Source: Serpula lacrymans var. lacrymans S7.9 (taxonomy: Eukaryota > Basidiomycota > Agaricomycetes > Boletales > Serpulaceae). From it: 64,000 bases of DNA. Under the pieces are notes generated by a model, which saw only the letters and a list, made by a program, of their open reading frames with translations, made no database searches and was not told the DNA's origin. Where the stretch lies: positions 2,963,173-3,027,172 of the forward strand of contig NW_006763291.1 of NCBI RefSeq assembly GCF_000218685.1, read 5' to 3'. A program made the position numbers and the translations under genes. Positions 34,477-47,730 of this stretch are shown piece by piece (position 1 is the first letter of the stretch; each line of letters starts with the position of its first letter).

Positions 34477-35130
34477 ATGGAAGTAGAGACAGTAAGCTAC
34501 TGTTAATTCCCCGCTGTCATGTTTGTGATCCGTCGAACGTAAAAGGTGGCTCTACCTTCACCAGTCACCCCCGGGGAGCTCGCCGCCCTTGACTGTCTCA
34601 CCGACCACGGCGAAAAACGCGTCTCGCGCTACGCGCCTGGAATCCTCATCAAATGGGCCTCCCAGAACGAAGCTGAAGTCCGCGCTTTGCAGTACCTTCA
34701 GGGGAAACTACTCCTTCGCATACCACGTGTATTGAACCATGCCCCTTTCCCCGTCACCCTTCTTGATCCCTGGCAGTGGAAAGAGGGCGTATGGTATTTC
34801 TTTATGGATGAGTGTCCTGGCGTGTGTCTCGAAGACGTCTCCAGCACATGTCTGCCGCTGAACTCGACCACATTGTTGAACAGCTTCAATTTTTGCTCGA
34901 GGCGATGCGCTCGTGCACGAGTGAGAAACTGGGCTCTGTCACTGGGGGGTCCTTATGACAACCGTCTCATACCCCACGTTCTCGAGCGCGTATTTCCAGG
35001 TCCGCGTCGAGAGAAGGAGATTGCTGCTGTCGCAAAGATGATTCGCCTTCTGCGCTATAACAACAGTGCGTATTGTTGAGGAGATCTTGGGTCCGTGTCG
35101 TCTATCTCTCATCTGTTCACTGTCTCTCGG
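34477..35130 (+). pseudogene. Aminoglycoside-phosphotransferase-like (APH) kinase, broken
   Basis: Exon 1 (34477-34491, MEVET) and an intron (34492-34545) precede a frame with LSRYAPGILIKW-like and NHAPFP motifs and then VWYFFMDECPGVCLEDV, which fits fungal APH/choline-kinase-like proteins. After about 34850 the expected helix (AAELDHIVEQLQFLLEAM) is in the +1 frame. The original frame resumes near 34955 at GGPYDNRLIPHVLER, in a run of six G. The catalytic loop expected after LRYNNSAYC is not intact; only GDLG remains, in another frame. Two offset shifts plus a missing catalytic part suggest a pseudogene. Sequencing errors could explain the shifts but not the missing loop. Confidence 0.55.
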
Positions 35131-36707
35131 TTCTCGCGATGCGTGGTTCCAGCACGGTTTATTCCACACCTTCCCAAAAAGTGGCTCGAGACCACGCCTG
35201 AGCGATTCCACACATCATATGCATGTGATCACTCATGCCTGTAAGCCTGGTATTTGGTATAAGCCAAAAATAAGTATTCAAATGCTCAGAAGACAACAGC
35301 TGGACGGAAATCACTGCCCGTATCAAACTACCCGTATTGAAAGACTCGCATCTATATACAACCATTGCTTTCCTTTCAATATACACACAATTGTGATCTG
35401 TGATCTATGGTCAAGGGGCTCCCAATGACAATGTAGACAAAGAGTGTTTGACCTTACTGGGAGGAGTGGATGTTTGAAGTATCGAGTCAGGTTGTCACTG
35501 CAGGTTACTATCAATGGGGGCTTGATGCCGGAGAGCATCAGGATAACTGGGACCCATATGCTAACCTGCCGTCTTATTGGGTACGTGATGATTTTGAAGG
35601 CGAAGAGTCATACTTGAAGATACGCGCCTTTTAGATTGACCAACATTCATTGACATGCAGTGGCTCCATGAACAGGTAGGCTCGAATTCTGTACAGGACC
35701 AGTCTATCTAGTATCGGCAACATCAAAGAAACGACCTGCCGCGCAATTTAAACCTGCTCTCATTCCTACATCTTTCAAATTGCGTGCAGGTCTCGGTAGG
35801 TTGCATGCCAGGACATGTGTCGCCCCCCACGTATGTTACGTCTACACCAGTCTTGGTTTCTTTGCATCCAGGAGAGGCGTGCTGTCTTCTTCGCGGGCAT
35901 GTACTGCATTATGTGGAGGTCTACGTACCTCTCTCCGGTCATCCTCCATCCCCTTGCCTCTGTTGAGACACTCACTCAAATCCAGCTATGATCGAAGACC
36001 TGGCTAGTATTTCCGACCGACTGGTCACATCTATCAGAATTCGAAAGGATGGTAAAAGACGAAACAAACGAACCTGGAGCAAAAGATCACGAAGTTGACG
36101 GGAGTCGGACTTCACCGCTCTTTTAAACCTTCCACATGAGCACTTGTGGTTTATTCACATTATCGTGCGCGAGATGGATGTAATTATCGATGACATTGTC
36201 TTCCTCGAAGTCAGGAGTGGTGTCTGAGCGAATGACGAAGCCATTGTATTTGAGCGGGTAGTACGGCTGTGATCCGCATGGGCGTCTCAGCGTCAAGAGA
36301 ATAAAGAGAATAGCTTGAATATAGCGCGACGTACCAGGCATCTGCACGAGCAGTGTCTCTTTTTCCTCACGCTCCCGCACCGGAAAGGACTTTGACAACC
36401 TTATTACTGCCTTGGTTGCTTGTAGCGAGAAAATTGAAGGCGGCGTGCTTAGAAAATATGGACAAATGGCAAACTTTCAAACTGATCATACAGCCCAGCG
36501 ACAGTATCAGTGATTATATGATGAAAGAGATAGTGAACTCAAGGACTCCGTTTGTGAAGCGGTAAGAGGACGTCCGGCAGTTTCCGTTACCGAACTTTCA
36601 TTTTCTGTTCCGCGACCGCGACGCTGAAGGCGAGCCTCACCGGAGCAGTGTTTATTTACTACCTACGTCTAGCTTTCCTGCCTTTATATCTTTGCTCTTT
36701 TGCTTCC
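35131..36707. other. Intergenic, with weak exon-like ORFs
   Basis: Two pieces look protein-like. One is plus 35446-35634 (EVSSQVVTAGYYQWGLDAG). The other is minus 36398-36126, ending NKPQVLMWKV, whose upstream exon cannot be joined in frame. Neither is recognised. They may be remains of genes disturbed by the nearby Copia insertion. Confidence 0.35.
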
Positions 36708-39145
36708 ATGTCATCAATATCCGTTCAATCAGCCTCCAAATTCACGTCGAGTGGTCAGCCAGACTCTGCCCGAGTCGGAGATGACGAGCTCGACTGGCGG
36801 AAGTTGAGAAATCAGAGTCTCTTGCCCGGTGGTTTTGGTGCAGATAGAGTTTCAATATGGTGTGTCAAGTTCAGCTACTACGAGCCTTTGCAATCATCGA
36901 AGTTGATACATTCAATGCTATTACTCCAGGCCCAAACTCCTACATGTGGATACTCAATCTTCCAACTCTCCTCCAGGCGCCGATATATCCGCTAGCCGAG
37001 ACAGCGACGATGCTGGAGAAGATACCACCAGTGTTGTAGTAGAACCTCACGAAGACGAACGTCAGATTCGTCTCGATACCGAGCGTAGTTTTGTTCTTTA
37101 CCCAGTAGGTGAACCTGGCTCCACTGACCTGCTGCGTCTTTCATTTAACATTATTGTTCTTTGTAGACCATAAGGGCGATAGAGGACGCCTTCAGATATA
37201 CTTGTATAACCTGATCGTATCAGTTTTTCGGAAAAGACGGAGGCTGCACTATTTCCAGGTCTGTACCGCGTCTAATGCCTTGAATGGTAAGTACTGAATA
37301 CTATTTTCTTTGGTTTTAACAGGGATATCACGACATTATTACTGTTCTCTTCTTAACTTTACCCCGTGAACTGCAGCTCCCTTGCGCTGAAAAGCTCAGC
37401 CTGCATCGCCTACGCGATTCCATGGGGCTTACACTTGAACCCGTCCTGGGTCTCCTTAGGTTGGTGACATTCCCTTATAGCCGTTTTGAATAACTCTGCT
37501 TTACTGATCAATGTAAATAACACGTGCTGATATATGTATCGACTAGAATACTCAAAAACCTCATCAGGCTCGCAGATCCGTCTTTGGCTACTATTCTCGA
37601 GAAGTAAGATTATTCATGCAGCCGCTCCTATACGCCCTGATTACCAGCCTTCTACAGCACCTCGCCACTACCGTTTTATGCTCTTCCTAACCTTCTCACA
37701 CTCTTTTCCCATGATACCTCGACCCTTCCACTTATCCAGCATATATTCGACTATCTCCTCTGTCGCCCCCCCATAGCTGTTGTTTATCTTGCTGCTGCTG
37801 TGAGTAACGTTTTATGGCACTTTCTCACTTACCCTATTTTTCAATGGAGTTTTACTATGAAAAAATTATATGCGATTTGAAGTGCTCATGCAAATTTGAA
37901 TTGTAGGTGATTATGGCCCGCAAAGAACAAGTTGAGGCTCTTCAGCGGGAAGGAGAAGATGGAATGATTCATTCGTTACTCAACGGACTACCAGAGCTGT
38001 GCGAAGGAATAGAAGATGAGAATAGGAAAAGCATCTCCACTGGCCCTGATATAACGGCAAGAAATGAGATTGATTCCAGTTTAGTGGACAAACCTGAGGC
38101 GACAAAAGAGGCGCCCAAAGCAGAAGAAAAAGTCGAGCTCCCGGAATCTACTCCCAATCCTCTCAGTGATGCTTCTACCCCCAATAGTCTCGTCGACCAA
38201 GAAGCTATAGACGGTGACCAGTCTCGGGCATCTGGGTCGCCTTCTGCCCATGATATATTACCTTGGAGCGGACCAGCACACGAAGGCACGCACTCTGCTA
38301 TTCTACCTAAGGATGACATCGCGATGGAGCACGCCAATAATCTCAATACCGCTGAAAATGGAATAGGAGCATCCAGTCGAGAGGAAAAACCCATACACCC
38401 GATTGAAAAGGAATGTATCCCAACCCCCGAGGCAGAACAGCCCTCTGAATCCCACGAGAATTCCCAAGACAGGATTTCCGACGAGCTACATGATGAGAAA
38501 CACGCACTACTTGCTTCACCTGCAGCTTCTGATGCTGACCCGGACGAATATTCGCAATCTCCTAGAAAGAAGCGTCCACCACCTATTCCCCTTCCGTCCC
38601 TCCTGATTCACGCAAACCAGCTTTTTGCGGACTATCCCCCCTCACATCCTCTTCTTGCCATCCCGGCCATCATGGGCCCACGCAGCGTAGTCCACACATG
38701 GAGTGAAGGTCACACAGTCGAGAAGGATGACGATGAAGCTGAAGGCTGGGTAGGAGGTGAAGGCATCGTTCTTCCTTATGTTGAAGAAGAAGATGAAGAG
38801 GACGAGGTTAGCGAGCTAGACAGCAGTGGCATATCGTCGAAATCCAGATCCTCCAAATCCAAATTTTCCAAAGACACGAAGGAGAAGAGGAGTAGACGCG
38901 TACTGAAGAAGCGCCGCCGATTTGTGATCGCAGGGGTAGAGAAACGAACGATGGTGGCGGGTGCTGTACTTGTGCTGGGAGTTGCTATGGCTGTTTATGG
39001 GATTCGTATGGGAGGTGTTCGCCATGGAAATGGGCATGTTGGGAAGGTGGAGTGGAGGCGTGTCAAGGGCTGGTTCATGAATGCTGGCGAACGAATCTTG
39101 GATGGCTTTGGCGGCGGCTTTGGTTTCGGCTTTGGAGTGGTATAG
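36708..39145 (+). CDS. GYP8: TBC-domain Rab GAP, Gyp8/TBC1D20 type (7 exons, 665 aa)
   Basis: Proposed exons: 36708-36859, 36930-37108, 37167-37258, 37323-37459, 37547-37603, 37658-37799, 37907-39145, total 666 codons. The TBC domain shows the arginine finger IRLDTERSF (R103) and the glutamine finger YFQG (Q141). Next come the TBC1D20-typical MGLTLEPVLGLLRILKN, SPLPFYALPNLLTLFSHDT and FDYLLCRPPIAVVYLAAAV. A long acidic, low-complexity middle region follows. Near the C-terminus VAGAVLVLGVAMAVYGIRMG is a single membrane segment, as in TBC1D20, which sits in the ER and stimulates GTP hydrolysis on Rab1/Ypt1. The first residues (DELDWRKLRNQSLLPGGFG) also match the family. Confidence 0.92.
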
Positions 39146-39611
39146 GACGGTATATAGAGACGACTGGTATAAGTGCTCTACTTTATGGCTCATATTTACT
39201 TAACTCGCATTCTGGTAGTGTGGACATTATTCATCCATTTTGTAACAAAATATCATTCCACACAAGATTCCACTTGAAGGACGTATACAAAAGGACAGGA
39301 ACTCAGGTAATAGCACGACGTAATTCTGGCTGACTTGTTGACGATCACTTCACCTTTCATGATAGATGTGGTAGTCCATGGCCAACGCCAGCCCCAATAT
39401 TTCTATCTCCCCGAGTGTGACGATCACCTACATAGCAGCTTTTTCGCAACTCTCTAAGAATATCTTCGAGCTCATTCGAGAAATCAAGTACAATGAAAAA
39501 CGAAGTTTAGTTACTACTCTTCTTACATTTGCATGTAAACACTCATAGAAGCCAAGTATGTTCAGCATAATGTTTCGAGACAACAAACGGAGGAGAGATT
39601 CACGGTGCCAA

Positions 39612-42220
39612 CTACGCGGAGACCGTTTCAATGTACTTCTCCACACCTTCTGAGACCAGCTTCCAATTATTGATGACCCCTGGCTTAAGTGCTGCTAGAA
39701 TCAGGGGGCCTGTTGCACCGTTCAAAACGAGATAGAAGCCATCCAAGGTGGTCAAGGCTGTGGTGATGTCTGACCAAACGAGAGACACTCTGGAGAGACT
39801 GAGAGAAATTCCGTCCATGATTGGCAGAATGCTGGAATACGGCAGTAAGTCCTAAAGACGATACTTAACCAAGGGTATAATATGCTTACTCGAATAGCTG
39901 GTCTCTAATGCTCTCTGTGGTATGAAGGGCAGATCTAAGGTCGTTGATCGCCACAGTAAGCTGAGAAGTGTATGTTAGCAGTAGGTAGTATCCAAGTGGT
40001 TCTCGACAAACCTGGGCAGCCTGGATAGCTTGCCATACCATCATCCCACCGAGAGCGGCTGTGCGTTACATGAAAGAAACTTAGTGTCAATGCCTGTCAT
40101 GGATATACTAAGCTAGGTATTTACTTCCTGCAGCAAGCGCAGCCAGCATACCGATTCCGGGAAGGAAAACGGCAGCGGTGAACGCGAGGAAAGCGCCGAG
40201 AGCATAGAGGAATGCATTCAAAGTAGCGTTCTTCTGTTGTTCTGTAAGATCATTGATGCTATTGTTCAATCTGTAATAACCAGAACAGTTAGCTGAGACT
40301 AAAGATGGAATAGTAGAACGCCTCACGATTCAATATTCTGATCACACTCAGCAATCACCCTCTTCACGAGGTTGATCGCATTGTCCCAGTCATTTTTAAC
40401 CTGGGTCCTGCGATTTGAGATGGTAGTTAAGGATGGTGTGCCCCAGAAAAATTATGCAACGGCTTACGATCGCTTGGATAGTTCATTCGCTGATACCAGA
40501 TATTCCGAAACCAAAGGCGTATTTGTAGCAAGATAAATGCTCATTGCTATATCTCCGGGCTTCACCTGGTTGTCGGGGACAACATAAGGCAACAAGGTCT
40601 GCTGAAGCGTAGAGTATGCTCCGAGATCACGGGCTACCGGTAACGTGTCTAGCTGCAATTGAAGGTACTTCTCACGATAGTAGTTTATGACTACGAATAA
40701 ATTGGATTCGGACCCGTCAATAGGACTGGTACACTTGATCTGGTCAAGGAATGCTTGCTGAAGAAGAGTCTAAAAAAAGGAGAGATTAGATATGACCTGT
40801 TCCCTGACAACAACAATTTTCGATTCTTACATTAAACTGGTTGATAATACGACCAGTGCTATCAGCCAATTCCTGCAGCTTCTTCTCAGTATCGACAGGG
40901 GGGCTGCAGGTGCGGAAGTTAGCTCCTTAAATAAGCTATAATGGATGTCACTGTACCCAATAACTTTTTCGACAGTCGCTTCATCGCTTGTGCTAATAGG
41001 TCAATAAAATAAGCATCTTCATGAAAATTGTCGCTAAGAATGGTCTTCACCTAGCGACTGGCTCAATGTTTGTATATCTAGGGGCAAAAGGAGTGTCATT
41101 GCCGTACTGAACAGCCAGCTTGTATAAGCGAATCTCGTCAGCGGTGAGCGGGACTTTTGGAATCGCATTGAATTTGGTAGATATCGCTCTATAGGCATCT
41201 GCAGCACTAGTGGTGGGCTGTGACACAACATCAATATATTCTTGAGCAACAGCAGCCACTCCGGCCCAGGCGTCCTTGATTTCCTGAGCCTGTTCCGCAG
41301 GGGCAAAGTCTGTCGTGCTCTGGATAGCGTCCATACGTGCAGCTACATCATACCAGACGTCCAGAAGAGCCCGCGAGCTAGAAACGACAGCGGTAAGACC
41401 TGTACTCAGGGCGGCGAATTTCTTCTTGAGTTCATTGGTTCGACTGCGCAGGCCTTTGAGACTACTTATGATCTTCTGGAGACGCGCAGTGTCTGCGAAC
41501 AAGCTCTGGAATGAGCCGTAGATGGCTGTGACCGCGACACCTAGAATGGATGCAATTTGTACATCGGACTCTTCAGCGGTCGATGCAAGTTTGTACAGAG
41601 ACTACACAAGGCATAAATAAGATTTTACGTAATATTTGAATGGATATAATTACCTTTAATATGTCCCACAGAGTGTCAACGATACTTCTCTCGGCAAGAG
41701 CCTCACTCTGCTGTTGAATTAGAGCATCGAGCTCGCCAAGCCGCTTATCAAGGCCTGCAACGCGATCATTGAGAGCAGAAATATACTCAGAAAACTGCAT
41801 TGTTTTTCTATTAGCAAGACCACGCTACAGACAGATGAAGATGCTGACCTGATTAAAAAACTTCATGTTATCCTCTAAATCAGCTCGGGCACCATCTGCG
41901 TACTGCTTTGCAACTGGCTGCATCGTCATGACGATTGAGTCGACACTGAAAGTGTCTAGCATAAGACCGATTATAGAGTTGTAACTGATGACCTTGCGAG
42001 CAAGGTCGACATCGATGTTGGACAGGTCTGAGAACCGACTGGTCCCGTCAGTGACGAGAGTCAACAGGTTGACATCGTCGCCAGAACCTATGGCTTCAAG
42101 GGCGGGGAACACAAGTAGTTCATTGAAAGCGCGGCGAACTGTCAGATAGTCGGGTGCGAAGCTGGTGATGGAGGCAAGCTTGTCGCCTGGCCCGAGAGCA
42201 ACTACGAGATTGTCAGACAT
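39612..42220 (-). CDS. Large helical protein with hydrophobic hairpin, possible alpha-pore-forming type (paralogue 1)
   Basis: Starts MSDNLVVALGPGDK at 42220 and ends near 39612 after at least nine exons; internal splice limits were only partly resolved. The product is almost entirely helical. It has an N-terminal domain with the motif SNIDVDLARKV, long amphipathic helices (ALNDRVAGLDKRLGELDALI) and a strongly hydrophobic segment (YALGAFLAFTAAVFLPGIGM) followed by more helices. No secretion signal is seen. This build resembles ClyA, haemolysin BL and Cry6-type alpha-helical pore-forming proteins. That is an inference from architecture only; a structural or membrane-shaping protein is possible. 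It shares its N-terminal motif with the head-to-head gene at 43125. Confidence 0.7.
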
Positions 42221-42296
42221 GTTGGTTAGACTTGTTGAAAACAGGAGGTGGTATGAGGTATAAAGTGGTACACACCGTATTTAAGTCATATCCAAG

Positions 42297-42600
42297 GCCC
42301 CTGAAACGCATTCCACAAAAAGCAGAGCACATCATGTTGACTTGTTGTTACGAATCGGGGATCTTTGTCCTGTCCTCGTGAGTACTCTGCGCGACGATAG
42401 GACATTTCCATGTCCCCTGAAAATGTATCCTACCAAAAGAGTCGCGCCGATTTTCTGGAACAGAGCGGGGACCTTTCATCTGTTCCCATGAACACTTTGT
42501 GCGTGAAGATAGGAGATGTCCATGTCCCAAAGAATGTATTCTACAAAGCAGAGCGTATCACGTTGACTTTCTGGTAAAGAGTAGAATCCGCTTCACGTAC
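42297..42600 (+). repeat. Degenerate tandem repeat (about 2.6 units of about 113 bp) in a divergent promoter region
   Basis: Units begin near 42298, 42413 and 42525 with CCCCTGAAA..GTATTC/CCTAC-like text. They share GCAGAGC, GTTGACTT..GG, GGGGAxCTTTxxTCxTGTxC, CTxTGxGCG and GATAGGAxATxTCCATGTCC. They lie between the start codons of the two divergent helical-protein genes. Confidence 0.75.
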
Positions 42601-43054
42601 ATGACGGCCGCGGAACGCGCATGTTGGATGTCCTATCCTCATACAACTGTTCATGGGACCAGGGTGAAAAGTCCGCGCCTTAATCGGAACAGCAAAAGAG
42701 GAAGTGTCCATTCTTTATCCTCGAATCGATATGCTTCATTTTTTTAATTATCTGCTCCGCTGTCTTCGGGAAGGCGAAAACTTCCATTGACAGGATGAAT
42801 TCTAACCATTTGTGCACCGCCGCCTCTTCATTCTTCTTAGGCGGCACCACGGCTTTCCCAAGAATCAGAGGCCGAGATGACTCCGAGAACGCATGTTCGC
42901 GCAACCAAAGCGACGTTTTGGTCCAAGTGTGTTGTTATTCTGTAGTTCTCACCTTCTTATCTTCCAAATCCCGCAGTATGCATGACCAGCCTATGACAGC
43001 TTAGCTCCAGCGACAGGACAAACTGTTTTTGCTGATAAGTATCAACACTGACCG

Positions 43055-43062
43055 TATAAAAG
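43055..43062 (+). promoter_or_regulatory. TATA box for the gene at 43125
   Basis: TATAAAAG lies 70 bases before the ATG, leaving a short leader of about 35-40 bases. Confidence 0.6.
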
Positions 43063-43124
43063 ATCCAGGATGCAACCCATAGTTCTTCAGCAATTTGCTA
43101 CCTTGAATCTTCCAATTTTCTGAC

Positions 43125-46100
43125 ATGTCTGCTACCTTTGACTACTCTTCATTCCTCCCCGGACGTCTCGAATCTGCTTTGCGAAACTTGACCAAGGTCT
43201 ACAGCGATAATGTAGACGGTCTCAACAAGGCTTACCTCAAGTCACCTTTGCCCGGTGTCTACACTGCCGCGCGTATGCATCAGCATTTTCCTAGTGTACG
43301 AAGTCGTCGCTCATGCATTTTTTTTTGCTAGCGGACATCGCTGGCGCGAAGGATCTCGCCTTTGATATCGCACTTCGTTCGCTGTCTTCTGTCCGCGACT
43401 TGGTAGCGTATGCGGAAATCATTGCGGCTGTGATTCCTGCTATCTCTGACAGGGATGTGCTGGCGGCTACTCTTCTCCCCATCGCGTCCTCTTGGAACAA
43501 ATTTGATGTGTCTGATTTGGATGTTGCGAACAAGGTTTGTTCTTTTGCATGAACGTGACTGAAAAAGATGCCATAAGTACTGATGGGTTACCTGCAAAAG
43601 AAATACCAGGAAATTTTCACATCGTATTTGCCCACGTTGGACGCTATACTTGACAACCTGAACAAGGCTGTCTCAGACTTGTCCAGTATCGATGACACTA
43701 ATCCGCCTGAATGGTTCACGCAAAGCCTGTACGATATTGTCGCACCGATACTCTCGCCATTTGCCAACCTTCGCCCCGGAGTCGAGGGCCAATCGACGCT
43801 GGCTTATGTTCTCGGCATCCCGATTGAGCTAGTTTCTGTGCCGCTGAATCAGGTTCTCACGGCAAATCCCGAGTCCAAACAAGTGATCATTGATGCAGTG
43901 CAAGCAAAACTGATTGACGCGATCACTGACTATCGTGGTACACTGCAAAGCCTCGTTCCGCTCTTTGCGCCTTTTGCAGATGCCTGTGCTGCCCTTGCCG
44001 ATGAGCAAGCTGCAGTTGTCACTCGTATCCTCGAAAATGCACCTGGCTCCGAATTTACCACCGCAGAACAGTGCATCGAGGCCTGGAATGGCGTCAAGGA
44101 CGCCGCAAAGTCCTTCATCGACTACTTGTCTGGAGGTAGTTTGGCTCCGGAGATCCCTCCCAAGAAAGCACCTACTCCTATCGCGTCTGTAACTCCAGAT
44201 GATGTCACGGCGACCTTTGGTCCTCCACCCGCTGCCTCCAAAACACTCCCTGAAATGAGTGCTACCACTGGCCAGATTACAGACAAATTCAACAGGATAC
44301 TTACTATGCCGTTTATCGAGTGAGTACTCTGTCAATATAATTTGGTGTCCTGGCTAATCATTCTCATCTCTATCACAGTCAGCTGATGGTGACAGATATC
44401 AACCAATCAGAGGTCTCGGTCGCTTCCGTTATGTTGTCCTGCAAGAGGAAATATGAACACCTCCAAGGAACGACTGTCGATACAGTAAGGGACTTGAATA
44501 CATACAGTTTACTTCAAGAGGTACAACACCCCTTCTGGACTTTTCGATCGATGATGATGCTCATTTGTGCCCTACTAGATCATCTTACCGATCATCAATA
44601 CACCAAATGGACTCTCTCTCGAAGATTTCTTGTTGACAAACCTCCCCCTTGTTGTCGTGCGTAGCTCAACGTTTTTATGGGTGCATTTCTAATGTGTTCT
44701 CTTTCAGCAATATGGCAAGGATGCCCGCAAAATTGTCGCTGACACAGAAGCTTTACGCGCCGAGTTTCAGGAATGGCTAGACGTTCTCAACAGAAACTTG
44801 GATGAAGTGAGTGCAATTGCTTGGGCTGGTCCTTTGAAACTGATTGATTTGTCGTTTATTAGATCAGTAGGTCTATTGAGGAAAATCAAGCTGCTCTTGA
44901 CCAAGCACAGGCAGCATATGATGCCGCAAAAGCAAGTGCCATCATTGAAGGTATCATGACAGCTCTTTTTACTGTCGCTGCAATTGCAGCGCTGATGGCG
45001 GGAGTCGGCCCTCTTGCCATTGAGATGGGTATCGAAGCTGGATCGAATTTTATCCAGATGATCTACGATTCGGTCAACGCGGGAAGACTTGCTATGTAGG
45101 TCTTTGTGTCTTTGCACATCTTCCGCTTCTCAAATCAACTACTTTTTTGTTTTTGTTTTCAGGGTCGTTCAAAACCTCAAGAATGTTATAGCGACAGCAA
45201 AGAATACTCGCAGTCAACTGGAGACGATCATTCCATTATTCGGTGGCATCATCACTCTCATGGGAACTATCTCCACCGTATGGGAAGTAATCTCTGAGGA
45301 CCTGACTGATGTCCAGTCGTCCTATACTCTCTGGTAAGGATTACTTTCTCGAAGCCTCTGATGGAATTCACATTTATATAATTATAGGAACAACCCGGCG
45401 TACTTCACTCCTGAGATGGTCAAAGGCGCAATGGACAACTGGCTCGACGTCAACATACAGTGTGAGAAGTATATCTCTATAGTTGCGGGTAGAAACATGT
45501 CATATGCAAAATTATACACACCGACGCCGACGGATGGCGATGAAGCACCCCCTGCATACGAGGTGGCCATTCTGCCCGGCTACGAAGCAGTTCTAGGTCA
45601 AAAATTGAGTCCGGAAGATCGTGTAGGGAGGTACAAAGCTGTAGTGAAAGCGGTTGATGTCAATCGACTTCTTCCTGCACTGTCCCCTCCCGACTTCATT
45701 CTCGAAGTAAAGCGGTCTCAACTCGAGAGTGCTGCAAACAACTACAAATCTGTGTCCAGTTATATCAGGTAAGTTATATAAATCTACGAGCTAGTCCAAG
45801 TACTCACTCCATGTACGCCGTGTGCAGTGGCTTGTACAGTGACTCTGCTAATGATGCAGATAGACTTGCCTCTACTATTACTACCAAGTTGATCCCTGCG
45901 TTGAACACAGCTATTCAGTTCTACATCAACTTTGCAGATGGTCAGGAAAACCCTTTTGCGAACGGCACATCGCAATCCGCAATGGAATCTCTCATCACCC
46001 AACGCTGGAAGCAGCTCAAGGAGGGTAGCGAACTTGCCAAAACTGCAGAGACCGTCTTCATCAACTTCCGTAATGACTCACAGTCTGCACTCAACACGGT

Positions 46101-46700
46101 GAGTTTCGATCACGCTGTTCATTGGCCAGTCAGCTGAACCCTTATTGTTGATAGCTCACCCGCCACATGAATGAGCTAAACCAGTCGCTTGCTTCCAAAG
46201 AGGCGGCACTACGCGATCTACAGGCACAATATAATGAGTGGAGCTGGCTTCTCGTACGTGTCATTGCATAAATCTATACTGTCATTTTACCAAATCCGCA
46301 CAATCATTTCCCATGTAGTTTTGGCCGTTTCCACCCGGCCTGGGCAAGTTAACTTCGTATTTGATTTGAAACACGATCTGATCAGTCTCATTTAGGCGCA
46401 ATCATCTATGCGATTATAGACGCCATCACGCAGACCACCAAAGAACTGCGTAATATCAGGAATGACATTAGCAGGCTAAACAGCGCTCGAGCCTATGTTG
46501 ATGCCGCCCGAAAGATATCCGAGGATACTGGTCGTACAACTAGCGCACTTAGTCAAAGCTGGTCTCAATTGACCACCAAGACTCAAGAATTGGAGACTCT
46601 CGCATACACAGTGGTCATCACTCCTGAAATCGAAGCGGCTATTCGTCCGATAGTGCAAGTCAAATGGCAGGCTTTCCGCAGTGAGTTAAGTGGGTGGTGA
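43125..46700 (+). CDS. Large helical protein with hydrophobic hairpin, possible alpha-pore-forming type (paralogue 2)
   Basis: Starts at the ATG at 43125 and ends near the TGA at 46698-46700, with about 12 exons. Exon-like frames with GT..AG flanks include 43583-44321, 44880-45096, 45163-45335, 45389-45768, 45829-46097 and 46397-46700; some internal joins are uncertain. The N-terminal part has SDLDVANKV, matching SNIDVDLARKV of the divergent neighbour. Later come a coiled-coil-like helix (EENQAALDQAQAAYDAAK) and directly after it a hydrophobic hairpin (FTVAAIAALMAGVGPLAI). Long helices follow to the end. Length is above 900 residues. This order, with a hydrophobic hairpin in a helical bundle, is that of alpha-helical pore-forming proteins; the function is not proven. 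No signal peptide. Confidence 0.7.
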
Positions 46701-47730
46701 ATGGCTTAACAACTCGTCTTCAATCTAGTCATCTGGCCTCGAATTTTGTTGATTTTGTACTTGTATACCGACTGACTAGCCGTATGTTCTACCGTTACAT
46801 CTGATGAAACCGTTCCTGTACTTGTTGTGGTAAAGAGCAGAGATCTTATGTACCATTGAAATTAACTGATTTTCTGCCAATAAGCAATCCAGAAATGCGA
46901 GAAGTCTATAAAGCCTAACTGACGAGATTCGGGCGCAGGTCATTCCCAGAAGTCAGTACCAACACAATATGATTGTATTCTGTCAGAGCACAATATAATT
47001 CTCCGATGGGTGCGCCATGCTGTGGAATGGTGTGAACAGATTGAATCGGATAGTCGGATACTAGTAGCGGCGTAGATGTAAGTATAGACATAATGATGAA
47101 TGAAACGCACCGAAATTCTCAACCGGAGCTATTAAGTGACTTGTGGGCGATCGTGTCGGTCGGAGGCACCGTCGATCATCTTCGTTGGAAGACGAAAGAG
47201 ATAAGTATAGAGCCTCATCATGATAAATGGAAGCCTTGGCCATCAGTTTGACCGGATACAAACTACCATTCACCTGCTACATACCGGAACTGACTACTAA
47301 TAGCCCATCTATATTGAGCCTATTCACGTCAATCACCACACTTGATAAGCTTAACTGTGTATGCGTTCAGGCGCGCGCTAAGCGACTATCGTAGGCGTCA
47401 TATCAGTGGTGTTGAAACAACACATGTGTTTACTGTACTGTTTGAACATGTTTGTCTTGCATCGGACATGGTACGCACTTTGCCACTCCAGGTTCTATCC
47501 ACAGCCAATTGTGACCTTTAGGAGCTACACATACGAACTGGCACTGCAGCATCTATCAAACACTCATTCTTCAAACCGTTGACAAGAATACACAATATCA
47601 CCGGCAACAATATCGCCGAACGTTTATCAGCATTCATAGAACTGAAGCGGGTGCAATCCAGCTATAAGAACCTTGCGACGGAATAGAACCCGATCCCATT
47701 CGTCAACCACAACCATCATCCCGCAATACT
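46701..47730. other. Intergenic region, no gene seen
   Basis: Only short ORFs without domains. The leader of the aldehyde dehydrogenase gene probably lies in the last 100 bases. Confidence 0.5.
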
